DNA of 64,000 nt from Prado023 sp963736425 (GTDB lineage: Bacteria > Actinomycetota > Actinomycetes > S36-B12 > CAIYMF01): assembly GCA_963736425.1 (NCBI GenBank), contig CAVTOX010000009.1, forward strand, positions 1 through 64,000, given 5' to 3'. Of the stretch, positions 54,403 through 64,000 are shown piece by piece; the first letter of the stretch is position 1, and each line of letters begins with the position of its first letter. The position numbers and the translations under genes are program-made. Under the pieces are notes generated by a model. The model saw nothing but the letters and a program-made list of their open reading frames with translations, searched no databases and was not told the DNA's origin.

Positions 54403-57083
54403 GCATGGACCAGATGGACTCCGCCGAGATCCGTCGGCGCTTCCTGGACTTCTTCGCCACTCGCGGGCACACGCCCGTCCCCAGCGCGAGCCTGCTCCTC
54501 GACGATCCGACGCTGCTGTTCGTCAACGCGGGCATGGTCCCGTTCAAGCCGTACTTCCTCGGCCAGGCGACCCCGCCCTACCCGCGGGCCACGAGCGTCC
54601 AGAAGTGCGTGCGGACCCTGGACATCGAGGAGGTCGGACGGACCACCCGGCACGCCTCCTTCTTCCAGATGGCCGGCAACTTCTCCTTCGGCGACTACTT
54701 CAAGGCCGGGGCGATCCCGCTGGCGTGGGAGCTCCTCACCGGGTCTGTGTCCAACGGGGGCTACGGCTTCCCCGAGGAGAAGCTCTGGGTCACGGTCCTC
54801 GGCGACGACGAGGAGGCCATCGACATCTGGCACACCATCGCCGGCGTGCCGATGGAGCGCATCCAGCGTCGCGGCCTGGCGGACAACTACTGGCACATGG
54901 GTGTTCCGGGCCCCGGCGGCCCCTGCTCGGAGATCTACTACGACCGCGGCCCCGAGCACGGTCGGGAGGGCGGGCCCGAGGCCGACGAGGATCGCTACCT
55001 CGAGGTCTGGAACCTCGTCTTCATGCAGTCCGAGCTGTCCGAGGTGCGCACGAAGGTCGACTTCGACATCCGCGCGGACCTGCCGAACAAGAACATCGAC
55101 ACCGGCATGGGCCTCGAGCGGATGGCAGCGCTGCTGCAGGACGTCGACAACATCTACGAGATCGACACCACCAAGCACATCCTCGAGCGGGCGATGGCGC
55201 TGTCCGGGGCCACGTATGGGGCCGTGCACAAGACCGACGTGGACCTTCGGGTCGTGGCCGACCATGCTCGCACCTGCGCGTTCCTGATCGGCGACGGCGT
55301 CCTGCCCGGCAACGAGGGCCGCGGGTATGTGCTGCGCCGGATCATGCGCCGCGTCGTGCAGAAGATGCGACTGCTGGGAGCACACGACCCGTCGATGGGC
55401 GAGCTGGTCGGCGCCGCCATCGAGGCCATGGGGCCGCAGTACCCGGAGCTGGTGGACGCCGCGGGCCGCATCACGTCGATCGCCGTCGGCGAGGAGGCCT
55501 CGTTCCTCGAGACCCTCGGCAGGGGCACGACCCTGCTCGACACGGCCGTCACCAGGGTGAAGACCTCCGGCGGCACGGTCCTGCCCGGCGACGAGGTGTT
55601 CGCCCTGCACGACACCTTCGGCTTCCCGTTCGAGATCACCCTGGAGATGGCCACCGACGCCGGTGTCGAGGTCGACGAGGCGGGCTTCCGGCGCCTGATG
55701 AACGAGCAGAAGGAGCGCGCGAAGGCCGACGCCCGGGTCCGCAAGGCCGGGTTGACGCCCGCGACGGTGTACCGCGAGGTCATGGACTCCTCGGGAGTCA
55801 CCGACTTCACGGGGTACACCGAGGTCGTCAGCGAGGGCGTCCTGCGCGGCCTGCTGGTGGACGGCCAGTCGGTTGCTGCCGTCGGACCGGGGGAGCACGT
55901 CGAGGCCATCCTGGATCGCACCCCGTTCTACGCCGAGGGCGGCGGCCAGATCGGCGACCAGGGTGTGATCCGCCTTGCCGACGGCACTCTGCTTGAGGTC
56001 TACGACGTCCAGCAGCCGGTGCCCGGGCTGTTCGTCCACCGCGCCACCGTCGCAGACGGTCAGGCTGAGGTGGGCGTGGGCGCGATCGGTGAGGTCGACA
56101 TCCCGCGCCGCCTGGCCATCTCGCGGGCGCACACCGCGACGCACATGATCCACAAGGCGTTCCGCGAGATCCTCGGTGAGACCGCCACCCAGATGGGCTC
56201 GGAGAACTCGCCCGGCCGGCTGCGCTTCGACTTCCCGAACCCGGCTCCAGTCCCGGCGTCGGTGATGAACGACGTCGAGGACCGGGTCAACACGCTGCTG
56301 CTCGACGACCTCGAGGTCACCGCCCAGTACATGAGCCAGGACGAGGCCCGCGCGATCGGCGCGATGGCGCTGTTCGGCGAGAAGTACGGCGACAGCGTGC
56401 GGGTGGTGTCGGTGGGGGACTGGGCCCGTGAGCTGTGCGGTGGCACCCACACGGCCCGCTCCGGGCAGCTCGGCGTCGTCAAGTTCGTCTCCGAGGCCTC
56501 GATCGGCTCCGGGGTGCGGCGCATCGAGGCCCTCGTCGGTGCCGACGCGTACCGGCACCTTGCCCGCGAGCACATCCTGGTGAACAACCTCTCGCAGATG
56601 GTCAAGGCGCGGCCCGAGGAGCTCACGGACCGGATCGGCGGGCTGTTGGACAAGCTGAAGGAGGCCGAGTCGACGATCTCCAAGATGCGCAAGATCGCGA
56701 TCATGGCCAACATCGAGGGCACCATCGGCACGCGCTACGACATCGGCGGTGCCCGGGTGTGGACCTACTCCCTGCCGGAGGGATCCACCGGAGCGGACCT
56801 GCGCGAGGCGACCAACGCCGCCCTGCAGATGACGGCGACCGATATCCCCGTGGTCCTGGTGGGCGCAGCCGTGGATGCCGGGAAGGTCTCGTTGCTGGTC
56901 ACGGTGAACCCGATCGGGCAGCGGGCCGGCCTGAGCGCCAAGGACATCCTCGCCGCCGCGCTTCCCGCCGTGGACGGTCGTGGCGGAGGCAAGGACGATG
57001 CCGCGCAGGGTGGGGGATCCAACCCTGCGGGAGTCGAGGCGGCACTCGCTGCTGCCCGCGAGTACCTGGCGGCACGGGCGTAG
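54399..57083 (+). CDS. alaS: Alanyl-tRNA synthetase
   Basis: This 894-residue enzyme has the class II core (RRRFLDFFATRGHTPVPSAS, FVNAGMVPFKPYF), the tRNA-recognition region, an editing domain with zinc ligands in RAHTATHMIH and CGGTH, and the C-Ala oligomerisation domain. The editing His set is intact, so Ser/Gly mischarging should be corrected. ruvX follows with a one-base overlap. Confidence 0.97.
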   Translation: MSMDQMDSAEIRRRFLDFFATRGHTPVPSASLLLDDPTLLFVNAGMVPFKPYFLGQATPPYPRATSVQKCVRTLDIEEVGRTTRHASFFQMAGNFSFGDYFKAGAIPLAWELLTGSVSNGGYGFPEEKLWVTVLGDDEEAIDIWHTIAGVPMERIQRRGLADNYWHMGVPGPGGPCSEIYYDRGPEHGREGGPEADEDRYLEVWNLVFMQSELSEVRTKVDFDIRADLPNKNIDTGMGLERMAALLQDVDNIYEIDTTKHILERAMALSGATYGAVHKTDVDLRVVADHARTCAFLIGDGVLPGNEGRGYVLRRIMRRVVQKMRLLGAHDPSMGELVGAAIEAMGPQYPELVDAAGRITSIAVGEEASFLETLGRGTTLLDTAVTRVKTSGGTVLPGDEVFALHDTFGFPFEITLEMATDAGVEVDEAGFRRLMNEQKERAKADARVRKAGLTPATVYREVMDSSGVTDFTGYTEVVSEGVLRGLLVDGQSVAAVGPGEHVEAILDRTPFYAEGGGQIGDQGVIRLADGTLLEVYDVQQPVPGLFVHRATVADGQAEVGVGAIGEVDIPRRLAISRAHTATHMIHKAFREILGETATQMGSENSPGRLRFDFPNPAPVPASVMNDVEDRVNTLLLDDLEVTAQYMSQDEARAIGAMALFGEKYGDSVRVVSVGDWARELCGGTHTARSGQLGVVKFVSEASIGSGVRRIEALVGADAYRHLAREHILVNNLSQMVKARPEELTDRIGGLLDKLKEAESTISKMRKIAIMANIEGTIGTRYDIGGARVWTYSLPEGSTGADLREATNAALQMTATDIPVVLVGAAVDAGKVSLLVTVNPIGQRAGLSAKDILAAALPAVDGRGGGKDDAAQGGGSNPAGVEAALAAAREYLAARA

Positions 57084-57535
57084 TGCGTCCGGGCGTCCGG
57101 ATCGGGGTCGACGTCGGATCCGTGCGGATCGGCGTGGCCCGCACCGACCCGTCCGGGTTGCTTGCGGTCCCCGTGGAGACCGTGGCCCGTGGGGAGGGGG
57201 ACCTCGCGCGGATCGCCGAGCTTGTCGTCGAGCACGAGGCAGTCGAGGTAGTCGTCGGGCTGCCCCTGTCGATGTCGGGCAAGCCCGGTGCGGCGGCCGG
57301 CGTGGCCCGGGAGTTCGCCACCGAGCTCGTGCCCGTCGTGGCGCCGGTCCCGGTGCGACTCGTTGACGAGCGGCTCTCGACGGTCTCAGCCACCCGGGAC
57401 CTACGGGCGGCTGGTCGGTCGTCGCGCACGAGTCGTGCCGTGGTGGATCAAGCGGCTGCCGTGGTGATCGTCCAATACGCTGTCGACAGTGAGCGCGCGA
57501 CCGGCGTCGCGCCCGGGACCCTCGTTCAGGAGTGA
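57083..57535 (+). CDS. ruvX: Putative pre-16S rRNA nuclease YqgF/RuvX
   Basis: About 150 residues with an RNase H-like fold: GVDVGSVRIGVARTD, VVGLPLSMSGK and LVDERLSTVSA carry the conserved acidic residues. YqgF matures the 5' end of 16S rRNA. Its GTG start shares the G of the alaS stop (TAGTG). mltG begins one base after its stop. Confidence 0.93.
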   Translation: MRPGVRIGVDVGSVRIGVARTDPSGLLAVPVETVARGEGDLARIAELVVEHEAVEVVVGLPLSMSGKPGAAAGVAREFATELVPVVAPVPVRLVDERLSTVSATRDLRAAGRSSRTSRAVVDQAAAVVIVQYAVDSERATGVAPGTLVQE

Positions 57536-57536
57536 G

Positions 57537-58658
57537 ATGAGCAACCTCGGCCTGCAGATGTCGTCGGACAGCCGGCCGCCAGACGGCCCCCGGCACCGCG
57601 GCCGCTCCTGGATCGCGATCCTGCTGAGCCTCGGCGTTCTCGCGATGATCGGGCTGGGGGTCAAGTTCGCGATCGAGAACATCCCGAGCTTCGGCGGTCC
57701 TGCTGACTATGTCGGGGAGGGGACCGACCCGGTCGAGGTGAAGGTCGAGGAGGGCCAGACGCTCACCGAGATCGGGCGCACACTCAAGGAGCTGGGCGTG
57801 GTGGCGTCCGTGGACGCCTGGCTGGAGGCGGCCGCCAAGGAGCCCGCGGCCAAGAAGATCGGCCCCGGTCTGTACGACATGCGCAAGGAGATGAGTGCGG
57901 CTGCCGCCGTGGACCGGATGATCGACCCGGATGCGCGGCTGACCGACAAGCTGCTCCTGCGGGAGGGGCTGCGGTTCACCCAGAGCATCGAGACGATCTC
58001 GGCGGCCACCGGCATCTCGAAGAAGAAGCTCGTGGCGGCCTCGAAGGGCGGCAAGATCGGGCTGCCCAAGTACGCCGACGACAACGCCGAGGGCTTCCTT
58101 TTCCCCGCGACCTACGAGCTGGAGAAGGGCGAGTCGGCGACCGAGATCCTGACCCGGTTGGTGGACCGCTGGGACGAATCGGCCACGAAGCTGAACCTCG
58201 ACGCGGGGGCCAAGGAGAACGGCGTGACGCCCTACGAGGCGATGATCATCGCCAGCCTGGTGCAGGCCGAGGGGCATCCCGACGACTTCGACAAGGTTGC
58301 GCGCGTGATCTACAACCGACTCGATGAAGCCACGTGGGGTGGAACGTACGGGTACCTGCAGCTGGACGCCACCATCAACTACGCCCTCGACAAGTCGGAG
58401 ATCAACCTGACGACCGAGGAGCTGCAGAACACGGAGTCCCCGTACAACACGTACAAGTACCAGGGCCTGCCGCCCACCCCGATCAACTCACCCGGTGAGG
58501 CCGCCATCGAGGCCACGCTGAATCCGGCCGAGGGCGACTGGCTCTGGTACGTGACCGTGAACCCGGACACGGGCGAGACGAAGTTCACGAACAACTACGA
58601 CGAGTTCCTGGGGTTCAAGGCGGAGCTGACAGCCTGGCTCGCAGCCAACCCGGAGTGA
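57537..58658 (+). CDS. mltG: Endolytic transglycosylase MltG
   Basis: This 373-residue membrane-bound enzyme cuts nascent peptidoglycan strands and sets their length. A short cytoplasmic tail and one helix (IAILLSLGVLAMIGLGV) are followed by a LysM-like part and the YceG domain with EGFLFPATYEL, the catalytic Glu in SLVQAEGHPDD and VIYNRLD. It overlaps aroE by four bases. Confidence 0.95.
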   Translation: MSNLGLQMSSDSRPPDGPRHRGRSWIAILLSLGVLAMIGLGVKFAIENIPSFGGPADYVGEGTDPVEVKVEEGQTLTEIGRTLKELGVVASVDAWLEAAAKEPAAKKIGPGLYDMRKEMSAAAAVDRMIDPDARLTDKLLLREGLRFTQSIETISAATGISKKKLVAASKGGKIGLPKYADDNAEGFLFPATYELEKGESATEILTRLVDRWDESATKLNLDAGAKENGVTPYEAMIIASLVQAEGHPDDFDKVARVIYNRLDEATWGGTYGYLQLDATINYALDKSEINLTTEELQNTESPYNTYKYQGLPPTPINSPGEAAIEATLNPAEGDWLWYVTVNPDTGETKFTNNYDEFLGFKAELTAWLAANPE

Positions 58659-59596
58659 CCGCCGTGCCCTCACGATCCCCCGGACCCTCCGCGAAGGGTC
58701 AGACCCACCCTGTCGGCGCGGAGGTTCCAAGCCTTCGCCGAGGGTCTGCGGTGGGGGAGCGCCGCAGGGCGGCCGTGCTGGGGAGTCCGATCGCTCACAG
58801 CTTGTCGCCGTTGCTGCACCGTGCCGCCTACGACCAGCTCGGGCTTGATTGGACGTACGACGCGATCGAGGTGGACTCGGCGGGGCTGGCGGAGTTCCTG
58901 GCCGCGTGCGGTCCTGACTGGGTGGGGCTGTCGCTGACGATGCCGCTGAAGCGGGCAGTGCTTCCCCTGCTGGACAGTGCCAGCGACCTGGTCGGTGTCG
59001 TCGGCGGGGCCAACACCGTGGTGTTCACTCCCGAGGGACTTGTCGGTCACAACACGGACGTCAGCGGGATCATCGAGGCCCTGCGCGGGATCGGCGCCCA
59101 AGCAGGGCCGGCCGTCGTGCTGGGCGGTGGAGCGACCGCTGCGTCCGCCCTGGCGGCACTTGCCGGCATGGGGTGCCCGAGCGCGGTCGTGCGGGCCCGA
59201 CGCCCTGAGGCCGCCGGCGATCTCGTCGGGGTCGCTGAGAGGCTCGGGCTCGGGCTCGAGCTGAGGGGCTGGCCCGCCCGGCTTCCGTCCCGGGATGAGG
59301 CGGCGATCGTGGTGTGCACGGTCCCGGCCGCGGCGGCTGCGGGGCTCGCGGGTGGTGTTCCCCCTCTGCCGGGGTGGTTGCTGGACGTCTCGTACGCACC
59401 GTGGCCGCCGGCTCTCGTGTCGGCGTGGTGTGCGGCCGGCGGTCAGGCCGTGGCCGGCGACGAGATGCTGCTCCATCAGGCCGTCGCGCAGGTGCGGCTC
59501 ATGACCGAGCTGGATCCCGACGTTGCGGTCATGCGGAACGCCTTGAGGGCTGAACTCGAATGGAGCAGGGCAGCTCAAGCCACTGAGGGCCGTTGA
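58655..59596 (+). CDS. aroE: Shikimate dehydrogenase
   Basis: AroE reduces 3-dehydroshikimate in aromatic amino-acid synthesis. Shikimate-binding GSPIAHSLSP, the catalytic Lys in TMPLKRAVL and Asp in GHNTDVSG, and the NADP loop GGGATAASAL are present. At 313 residues it is longer than usual because of about 35 extra N-terminal residues; the true start may be GTG 58664 or the later GTG near 58752. rRNA maturation, cell wall and aromatic genes here follow the Rv2554c-Rv2552c order. Confidence 0.93.
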   Translation: MTAVPSRSPGPSAKGQTHPVGAEVPSLRRGSAVGERRRAAVLGSPIAHSLSPLLHRAAYDQLGLDWTYDAIEVDSAGLAEFLAACGPDWVGLSLTMPLKRAVLPLLDSASDLVGVVGGANTVVFTPEGLVGHNTDVSGIIEALRGIGAQAGPAVVLGGGATAASALAALAGMGCPSAVVRARRPEAAGDLVGVAERLGLGLELRGWPARLPSRDEAAIVVCTVPAAAAAGLAGGVPPLPGWLLDVSYAPWPPALVSAWCAAGGQAVAGDEMLLHQAVAQVRLMTELDPDVAVMRNALRAELEWSRAAQATEGR

Positions 59597-59739
59597 CGAT
59601 TCACCAGCCGAGGAGTGGGGCTGGCCCACGCCTATGCATCCGGTGAGGGTCCCAGGGAGCAGGTGGCAGCAATGAGCGTTGAGTTCATGCACGCCGATGC
59701 CCCTCGTACCCGCCCGGGCACCCCAGGAGGGCCGACACC

Positions 59740-61381
59740 ATGACGACCAACCTCTCCGGCAGCCTGTCCGAGTTCAGCCTCGGCGAGGTGTTGTCCCTGC
59801 TCGGGATGGGCGGACGCACCGCGCGCATGCAGGTGACGTCCTCGGATTCCGTGGGCACGGTTCACCTGGTGGACGGACGGATCTCGTCGGCCACTGCGGA
59901 CAGCACCCGTGCGGGTCTCCTGCGCAGCGTGGTTGCCGCCCTGCCGGTTCCTGTCGACGACCTGGCGCAGTCCCTGCAGACCGAGGATCCGGTGCGTGCG
60001 CTCGTGGACTCCGGCGTCGTGGACCGGGATGCCGCGCAGCAGGTGGCCTCCGAGCACTGCACCGAGGCGGTCGGCGAGATGCTCGACTGGACGTCGGGGG
60101 AGTTCGCCGTGTGGGTCGGGCCGCAGGATCCGGGCGACATCGGTGTGCGCCTCGACGTCGACGAGCTCGTGGCTGCCGCCCGGGAGCGTGCCCAGGAGTG
60201 GCGCGACCTGCGGGCCGCCCTGCCGGAGTCCGACAGCGTCCTGGCCCTTGCACCGAGCGTGGACCACGCCCCGGTCGTCGACCTGGAGGACTGGGCCGTG
60301 CTGGCCCGTGTGGACGGGCGGCGGACGCTGGCGGAGGTGCTCGCGGCGATGGGCGCCTCGCCGTTGGCCGCAGGCAATCGCCTGGTCCAGCTGATGGGAC
60401 GCGGGCTGGTGGCGGTCCAGGTCGGCGGAGGTGACGCCGAGCAGGAGCGGACCAACCAGATGCTCGACACCTTCGACGCCGGTGGCCCCGTTGACGACGT
60501 CATCGAGGTTGTAGTGGCGCCGGAGCCGGAGAACGTCGCGGACGTCCATGACCTGTTCGTCACCGAGCCGGAAGCCGTCGAGGAGTGGCAGGTCGCTGGA
60601 GCCGAGCCGTGGGTGGTCTCGGAGCCAGAGACGGTCGTGACCTTCGATGCCGATCCGGCCCCCGATCCGGCGCCCTTCCCCGCCGAGGAGTATGCGGTTG
60701 CCAGCGAATGGGCTGCACTGGTTGCCCCGGAGTTCCCGGCCGGCCCGGAGCCGGTGCTCTCCCAGAGCTTTCCGGAGACCGTCGAGCCGACCACCTACGA
60801 GCTCGATCCAGCCGGGTTCGCCGCCGAGCCGGTGATTCTCGACGCGGAGGCACTGACATACGTCGTCGAGCCTGAGGCGCCGGAGGGTGCACCGGTCACC
60901 TTCGACCTCGATCCCGTCTCCGCTCCGGTGGCGGAGTCATTCGCCTGGTCCCCGTGGGCACAGGAGATGGGTCTGGGCGAGGCCCCGGGGGTGGCTGCCG
61001 GCAACCCGGAGCCCCTGGACCGGGAGCGGCTTCGCCGACATGGTCGAGGATGCCGACGGGCATGGCCACACGGATGCGTTCCCTGTCCCGCTGGCGCCCG
61101 TCGCGGTCGTCGACGAGGTGCACGCCCCGTTGGGGTACGCGCCAGTCGATGAGGTGGCGCAGTTCGTGCCGCAGCCGCGGGATCCAGGCGATGGTGCTGG
61201 TGAGCCGACGCCGTACGCCCAGGCCGCGGGTGCCCATGCGGCGGACCCGGAGTACACCGCGGTGCCGGAGATGTCGGTTGCGGTCCCCGTTGAGGTCGCC
61301 GGGGGAGAGGCGGAGTCGGTTCCCGACCCCCTGGCCGGAGGCCTGCTCGCCCACCTGATGTCCAGCGTCCGAGGACTGTGA
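59740..61381 (+). CDS. DUF4388 (PATAN-like) protein of the pilus operon (one frameshift)
   Basis: The N-terminus is a DUF4388 domain (LSGSLSEFSLGEVLSLLGMGGRTARMQV, VHLVDGRISSA), found in regulators of twitching motility and other two-component pathways. A second winged-helix-like part (about 170-230) and a long acidic Pro/Glu/Val tail (230-540) follow. The frame breaks near 61027, one extra C before GFADMVEDADG; the corrected length is about 546 residues. GGAGGG precedes the ATG. Its position directly before pilB suggests control of type IV pilus assembly. Confidence 0.75.
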
Positions 61382-61453
61382 TGGCTGGGCCGCCCGAAGG
61401 GGTGGCCCGGGGCCCGGCAGGATGATGCGGGGACCCGCGGGGGAGCGTGGGCC

Positions 61454-63122
61454 GTGAAGCAGTTGGGAGACGTCCTGCTCGAGCGTGGCCTGGCCACGCC
61501 CGAACAGGTCTATGAAGCCGGGCAGGAGCAGCGCCGGGTCGGTCGCAGCATGGGCCGGGTCCTGGTGGACCAGGGCGTGCTCAACGAGTCCGACCTCGTG
61601 GCGGCACTTGGCCGCCCAGATCGGGCTGGACTACGTCGACCTCGGCGATGCCCTGATCGACCCGTCCGCCACGGCGCTGGTTCCGGGCGCCGTCTGCCGG
61701 CGCCACATGCTGGTCCCGGTGCGCTTCGTCGATGGCAAGCTGGTCATCGCCATGGCGGACCCGGCCAACGTGATCGCGCTGGACGATGTGCGCACGATCG
61801 CCAAGGTCGACCTCAAGCCGGTCGTCTCGACGCGTGGCGACGTCATGGCAGCGATCGCGCGCGCCTACCGCGCCGGGGACGAGCTCGACAGCCTCAGCAC
61901 GGCCATCGAGGTCCGGGCGCCCGAGGAGGAGAGTCTCTCCCGGATCAAGGAGGTGGTCGAGGACGCCCCCATCGTCAAGTTCGTGAACCTGCTGATCACC
62001 CAGGGGATCCAGGACGGGGCCTCGGACATCCACATCGAACCGGCCGAGGAGGACCTGCGCGTCCGGTTCCGCATCGACGGCGTGCTGCACGAGGTGATGC
62101 GCTCGCCGAAGTCCATCCAGTCCGGGGTCACCAGCCGCCTGAAGATCATGGCCGACATCAACATCGCCGAGCGACGGATCCCCCAGGACGGGCGACTGTC
62201 GGTGAATGCCTACGGCCGAAAAGTGGACCTGCGCGTGGCCACCCTCCCCACGGTGTGGGGCGAGAAGGTCGTCATGCGCATCCTGGACAACACCACGGCC
62301 ATGCTGGACCTGAAGGACCTCGGGTTCACCGGCGGCAACTTCGACCGCTACCAGACCAGCTACATGAAGCCCTACGGGATGATCCTGGTGACCGGGCCGA
62401 CCGGGTCCGGCAAGTCGACCACGCTGTACTCGACGCTGCACCAGATCAACAAGCCCGAGGTGAACATCATCACCGTCGAGGACCCGGTCGAGTACCGACT
62501 CCCGGGCATCAACCAGGTGCAGACCAACGCGAAGGCCGGGCTGACGTTCGCCGCCGCGCTGCGGTCCATCCTGCGCGCGGACCCCGATGTGGTCCTGATC
62601 GGCGAGATCCGCGACCACGAGACCGCCCAGATCGCGATCGAGGCCTCGCTGACCGGCCACCTCGTGCTCGCCACGCTGCACACGAACGACGCCCCGTCGG
62701 CGGTCACCCGGCTCATCGAGATGGGGATCGAGCCGTTCCTGGTGGGGTCGGCGCTGGACTGCGTGCTGGCCCAGCGGCTGGCGCGGCGGCTGTGCAGCAA
62801 GTGCAAGGAGCCCTACACGCCGACGCCCGAGACCCTGGTGGCCGCTCGATACCCATGGAAGCCGGACGAGCCGGTGCCCATGCTCCATCGGGCGGTGGGG
62901 TGCGCCAAGTGCGCCAAGACCGGGTACAAGGGCCGGGTCGCGCTGCACGAGGTGATGAGCGTGAGCGAGGCGGTGGAGCAGCTCACGGTGGAGAGGGCGT
63001 CCTCGGCAACCATCGAGGCGGTCGCCCACTCCGAGGGGATGGTCTCGCTGCGACTGGACGGCATGCACAAGGTCGCCATGGGGATCACGTCCCTGGACGA
63101 GATCCTGCGCGTAGTGGTGTGA
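61454..63122 (+). CDS. pilB: Type IV pilus assembly ATPase PilB (one frameshift)
   Basis: PilB powers pilus extension. The N-terminal MshEN domain (LGDVLLERGLATPEQVYEA) is followed by the ATPase with Walker A GPTGSGKSTT, Asp box EDPVEYRL, Walker B DVVLIGEIRD and the zinc tetracysteine (CSKC and CAKC). The frame breaks at 61609-61610, one extra T between VAAL and AAQIGLDYVDL; corrected length is about 555 residues. GTG 61454 has GGGAG upstream. Confidence 0.92.
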
Positions 63123-63213
63123 CAGTCCGCTCCCTGGCTCAAGTCACCCGGTCCCCGCACCGATGCAGCACGCAGAGGGCGTATGCCCTGCAGCGTCGAC
63201 GCGCGGAGGGATC

Positions 63214-64000
63214 ATGGACGAGCTCATCCCCGGGGTGGCCCCACAGACCGCTGGCCCCCAGAGTGGTCCGCTGGCCGGCGACCTGCGCTGGTCGGGGATC
63301 CCGGCCGGTGCCCGCCCGTCGGCGCCGGCGGCTCCGCCTGCTGCGCCACTCGCTCCCGGTGTCCCGCCCGTTTCGGCTGTCCCGCCAACCGCGCCCGTTC
63401 CCCCTGCCGGTAGCGCTCCGTCGGCCCCGGCGGCGCAGACGGCGAGTGCGATCCCCAGGTCTGGCGCCCCGCGTTGCAGCGCCGACGCCACCAGCCCCGG
63501 CCGCCTACGGCCCACCGCCGACCCACGCCCTGGCTCCTCCCGCCGCCCCTGCGGCCTACGAGGCACCCGCCGCGCCCACGGCCTACGGCGCTCCTGCCGG
63601 AACCATGGCCCCGCCAATGCCCCCCGCCCCCACCCATCAGCCCGTGCCGGGCCTGGCCCCGGACCTTCGCGGCGCAGATGTTGGACTGGCCCCGGAGTGC
63701 CCCGGGCGCCGTGCCGATCCCGGAGGTGCGGATCGCCGAGTCGGAGTCGGCTGCCTACGCGCGCATCTCGACCGAGGACGAGATCCGGCGTGACGACTTC
63801 TCACTGGCCGCGGCCCTGATGCTCATGCTCGAGATGCGCGGTTCCGACCTGCACCTGACAGCCGGGGCCCCGCCCACGGTCCGGGTGGACGGCAGCCTGC
63901 GCTCGATCCCCGACACCGAGCCCCTGACCCCCGAGACCATCCAGAGGGTCATGTACTCGATCGTCACCCAGCAGCAGCGGGAACGCTTCGAGGAGATCCT
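63214..64000 (+). CDS. pilT: PilT-like pilus retraction ATPase, N-terminal part with long Pro/Ala linker (two frameshifts, cut by window end)
   Basis: A short opening (MDELIPGVAPQ) leads to a linker of about 130 Pro/Ala-rich residues with APTAYGAP-type repeats, then the PilT N-terminal domain (RGSDLHLTAGAPPTVRVDGSLRSI) up to the window edge. The reading moves frame near 63465 and near 63655, each by one extra base. GGAGGG precedes the ATG. Canonical PilT starts close to the DLHL motif, so the linker is an addition. The Walker motifs lie beyond the window. Confidence 0.75.

Noticed and set aside
63172..63191. Hairpin terminator between pilB and pilT
   Set aside because: The stem (GCA then GGGC with GCCCTGC) needs a two-base bulge and has no T tract; the close spacing and shared function suggest the genes are co-transcribed.

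Overview
The window is one continuous stretch of chromosome from a high-GC actinobacterium. Three things show this. Codon use is strongly GC-biased with many GTG starts. The window holds phosphatidylinositol-mannoside genes (pgsA1-patA-pimA) and the GlgE glycogen pathway. Gene order follows blocks known from Mycobacterium and Streptomyces (DUF881-sbp-DUF881-gcvH-FHA-merR-nuclease-merR-gcvP, and pgsA1-patA-pimA-pdxS-pdxT-yebC-ruvCAB-yajC-secDF-relA-hisS-aspS-rarA-alaS-ruvX-mltG-aroE). The family or genus cannot be fixed from the sequence alone. I see no rRNA, tRNA, CRISPR array, insertion sequence or prophage.

Layout. 0.3-6.9 kb (minus strand): glgX, glgE and glgB, alpha-glucan metabolism. 7.0-9.3 kb: an enoyl-CoA hydratase, an NAD(P)-binding protein and an unidentified membrane protein. 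9.8-14.9 kb: a CDP-alcohol phosphatidyltransferase, a nucleotidyltransferase fused to a degenerate phosphomannomutase, and the DUF881-Sbp-DUF881 membrane cluster. 15.0-21.0 kb: glycine cleavage (gcvH, gcvP) enclosing an FHA protein, two MerR regulators and a DUF151 nuclease. 21.1-24.5 kb: a HAD phosphatase, a hotdog thioesterase and an EF-G-like GTPase. 24.6-31.4 kb: the PIM lipid genes, a membrane protein, a DUF3048 lipoprotein, PLP synthase (pdxST) and yebC. 31.5-33.4 kb: a wax ester synthase/DGAT with a histone H1-like N-terminal tail. 33.5-41.5 kb: ruvCAB behind a LexA box, then yajC-secD-secF and relA. 41.5-50.4 kb: a DUF349 protein and a membrane-anchored PPIase (minus), a metallo-beta-lactamase-fold hydrolase, hisS, aspS, and a CopC plus CopD-CtaG pair. 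50.4-59.6 kb: a membrane protein and an acetyltransferase (minus), then rarA, a small membrane protein, alaS, ruvX, mltG and aroE. 59.7-64.0 kb: start of a type IV pilus operon (DUF4388 protein, pilB, pilT cut by the window end).

Two features run through the window. First, at least eleven genes have a TANNNT -10 hexamer exactly 6-7 bases before an ATG/GTG, which is the architecture of leaderless transcripts; this also settles several starts. Second, eleven genes carry single-base frameshifts, some in G runs and five of them in pimA. Most affected genes are essential or core, so assembly indels are the simplest explanation; these genes are given as one locus each.

Most interesting signals: the H1-like tail on the lipid-synthesising acyltransferase; an identical 13-bp MerR-type dyad in front of the FHA gene and the second merR; a LexA box on ruvCAB; a phosphomannomutase domain that has lost its catalytic motifs; and a zinc-ribbon N-terminus on the FHA protein in place of the GarA phospho-switch.
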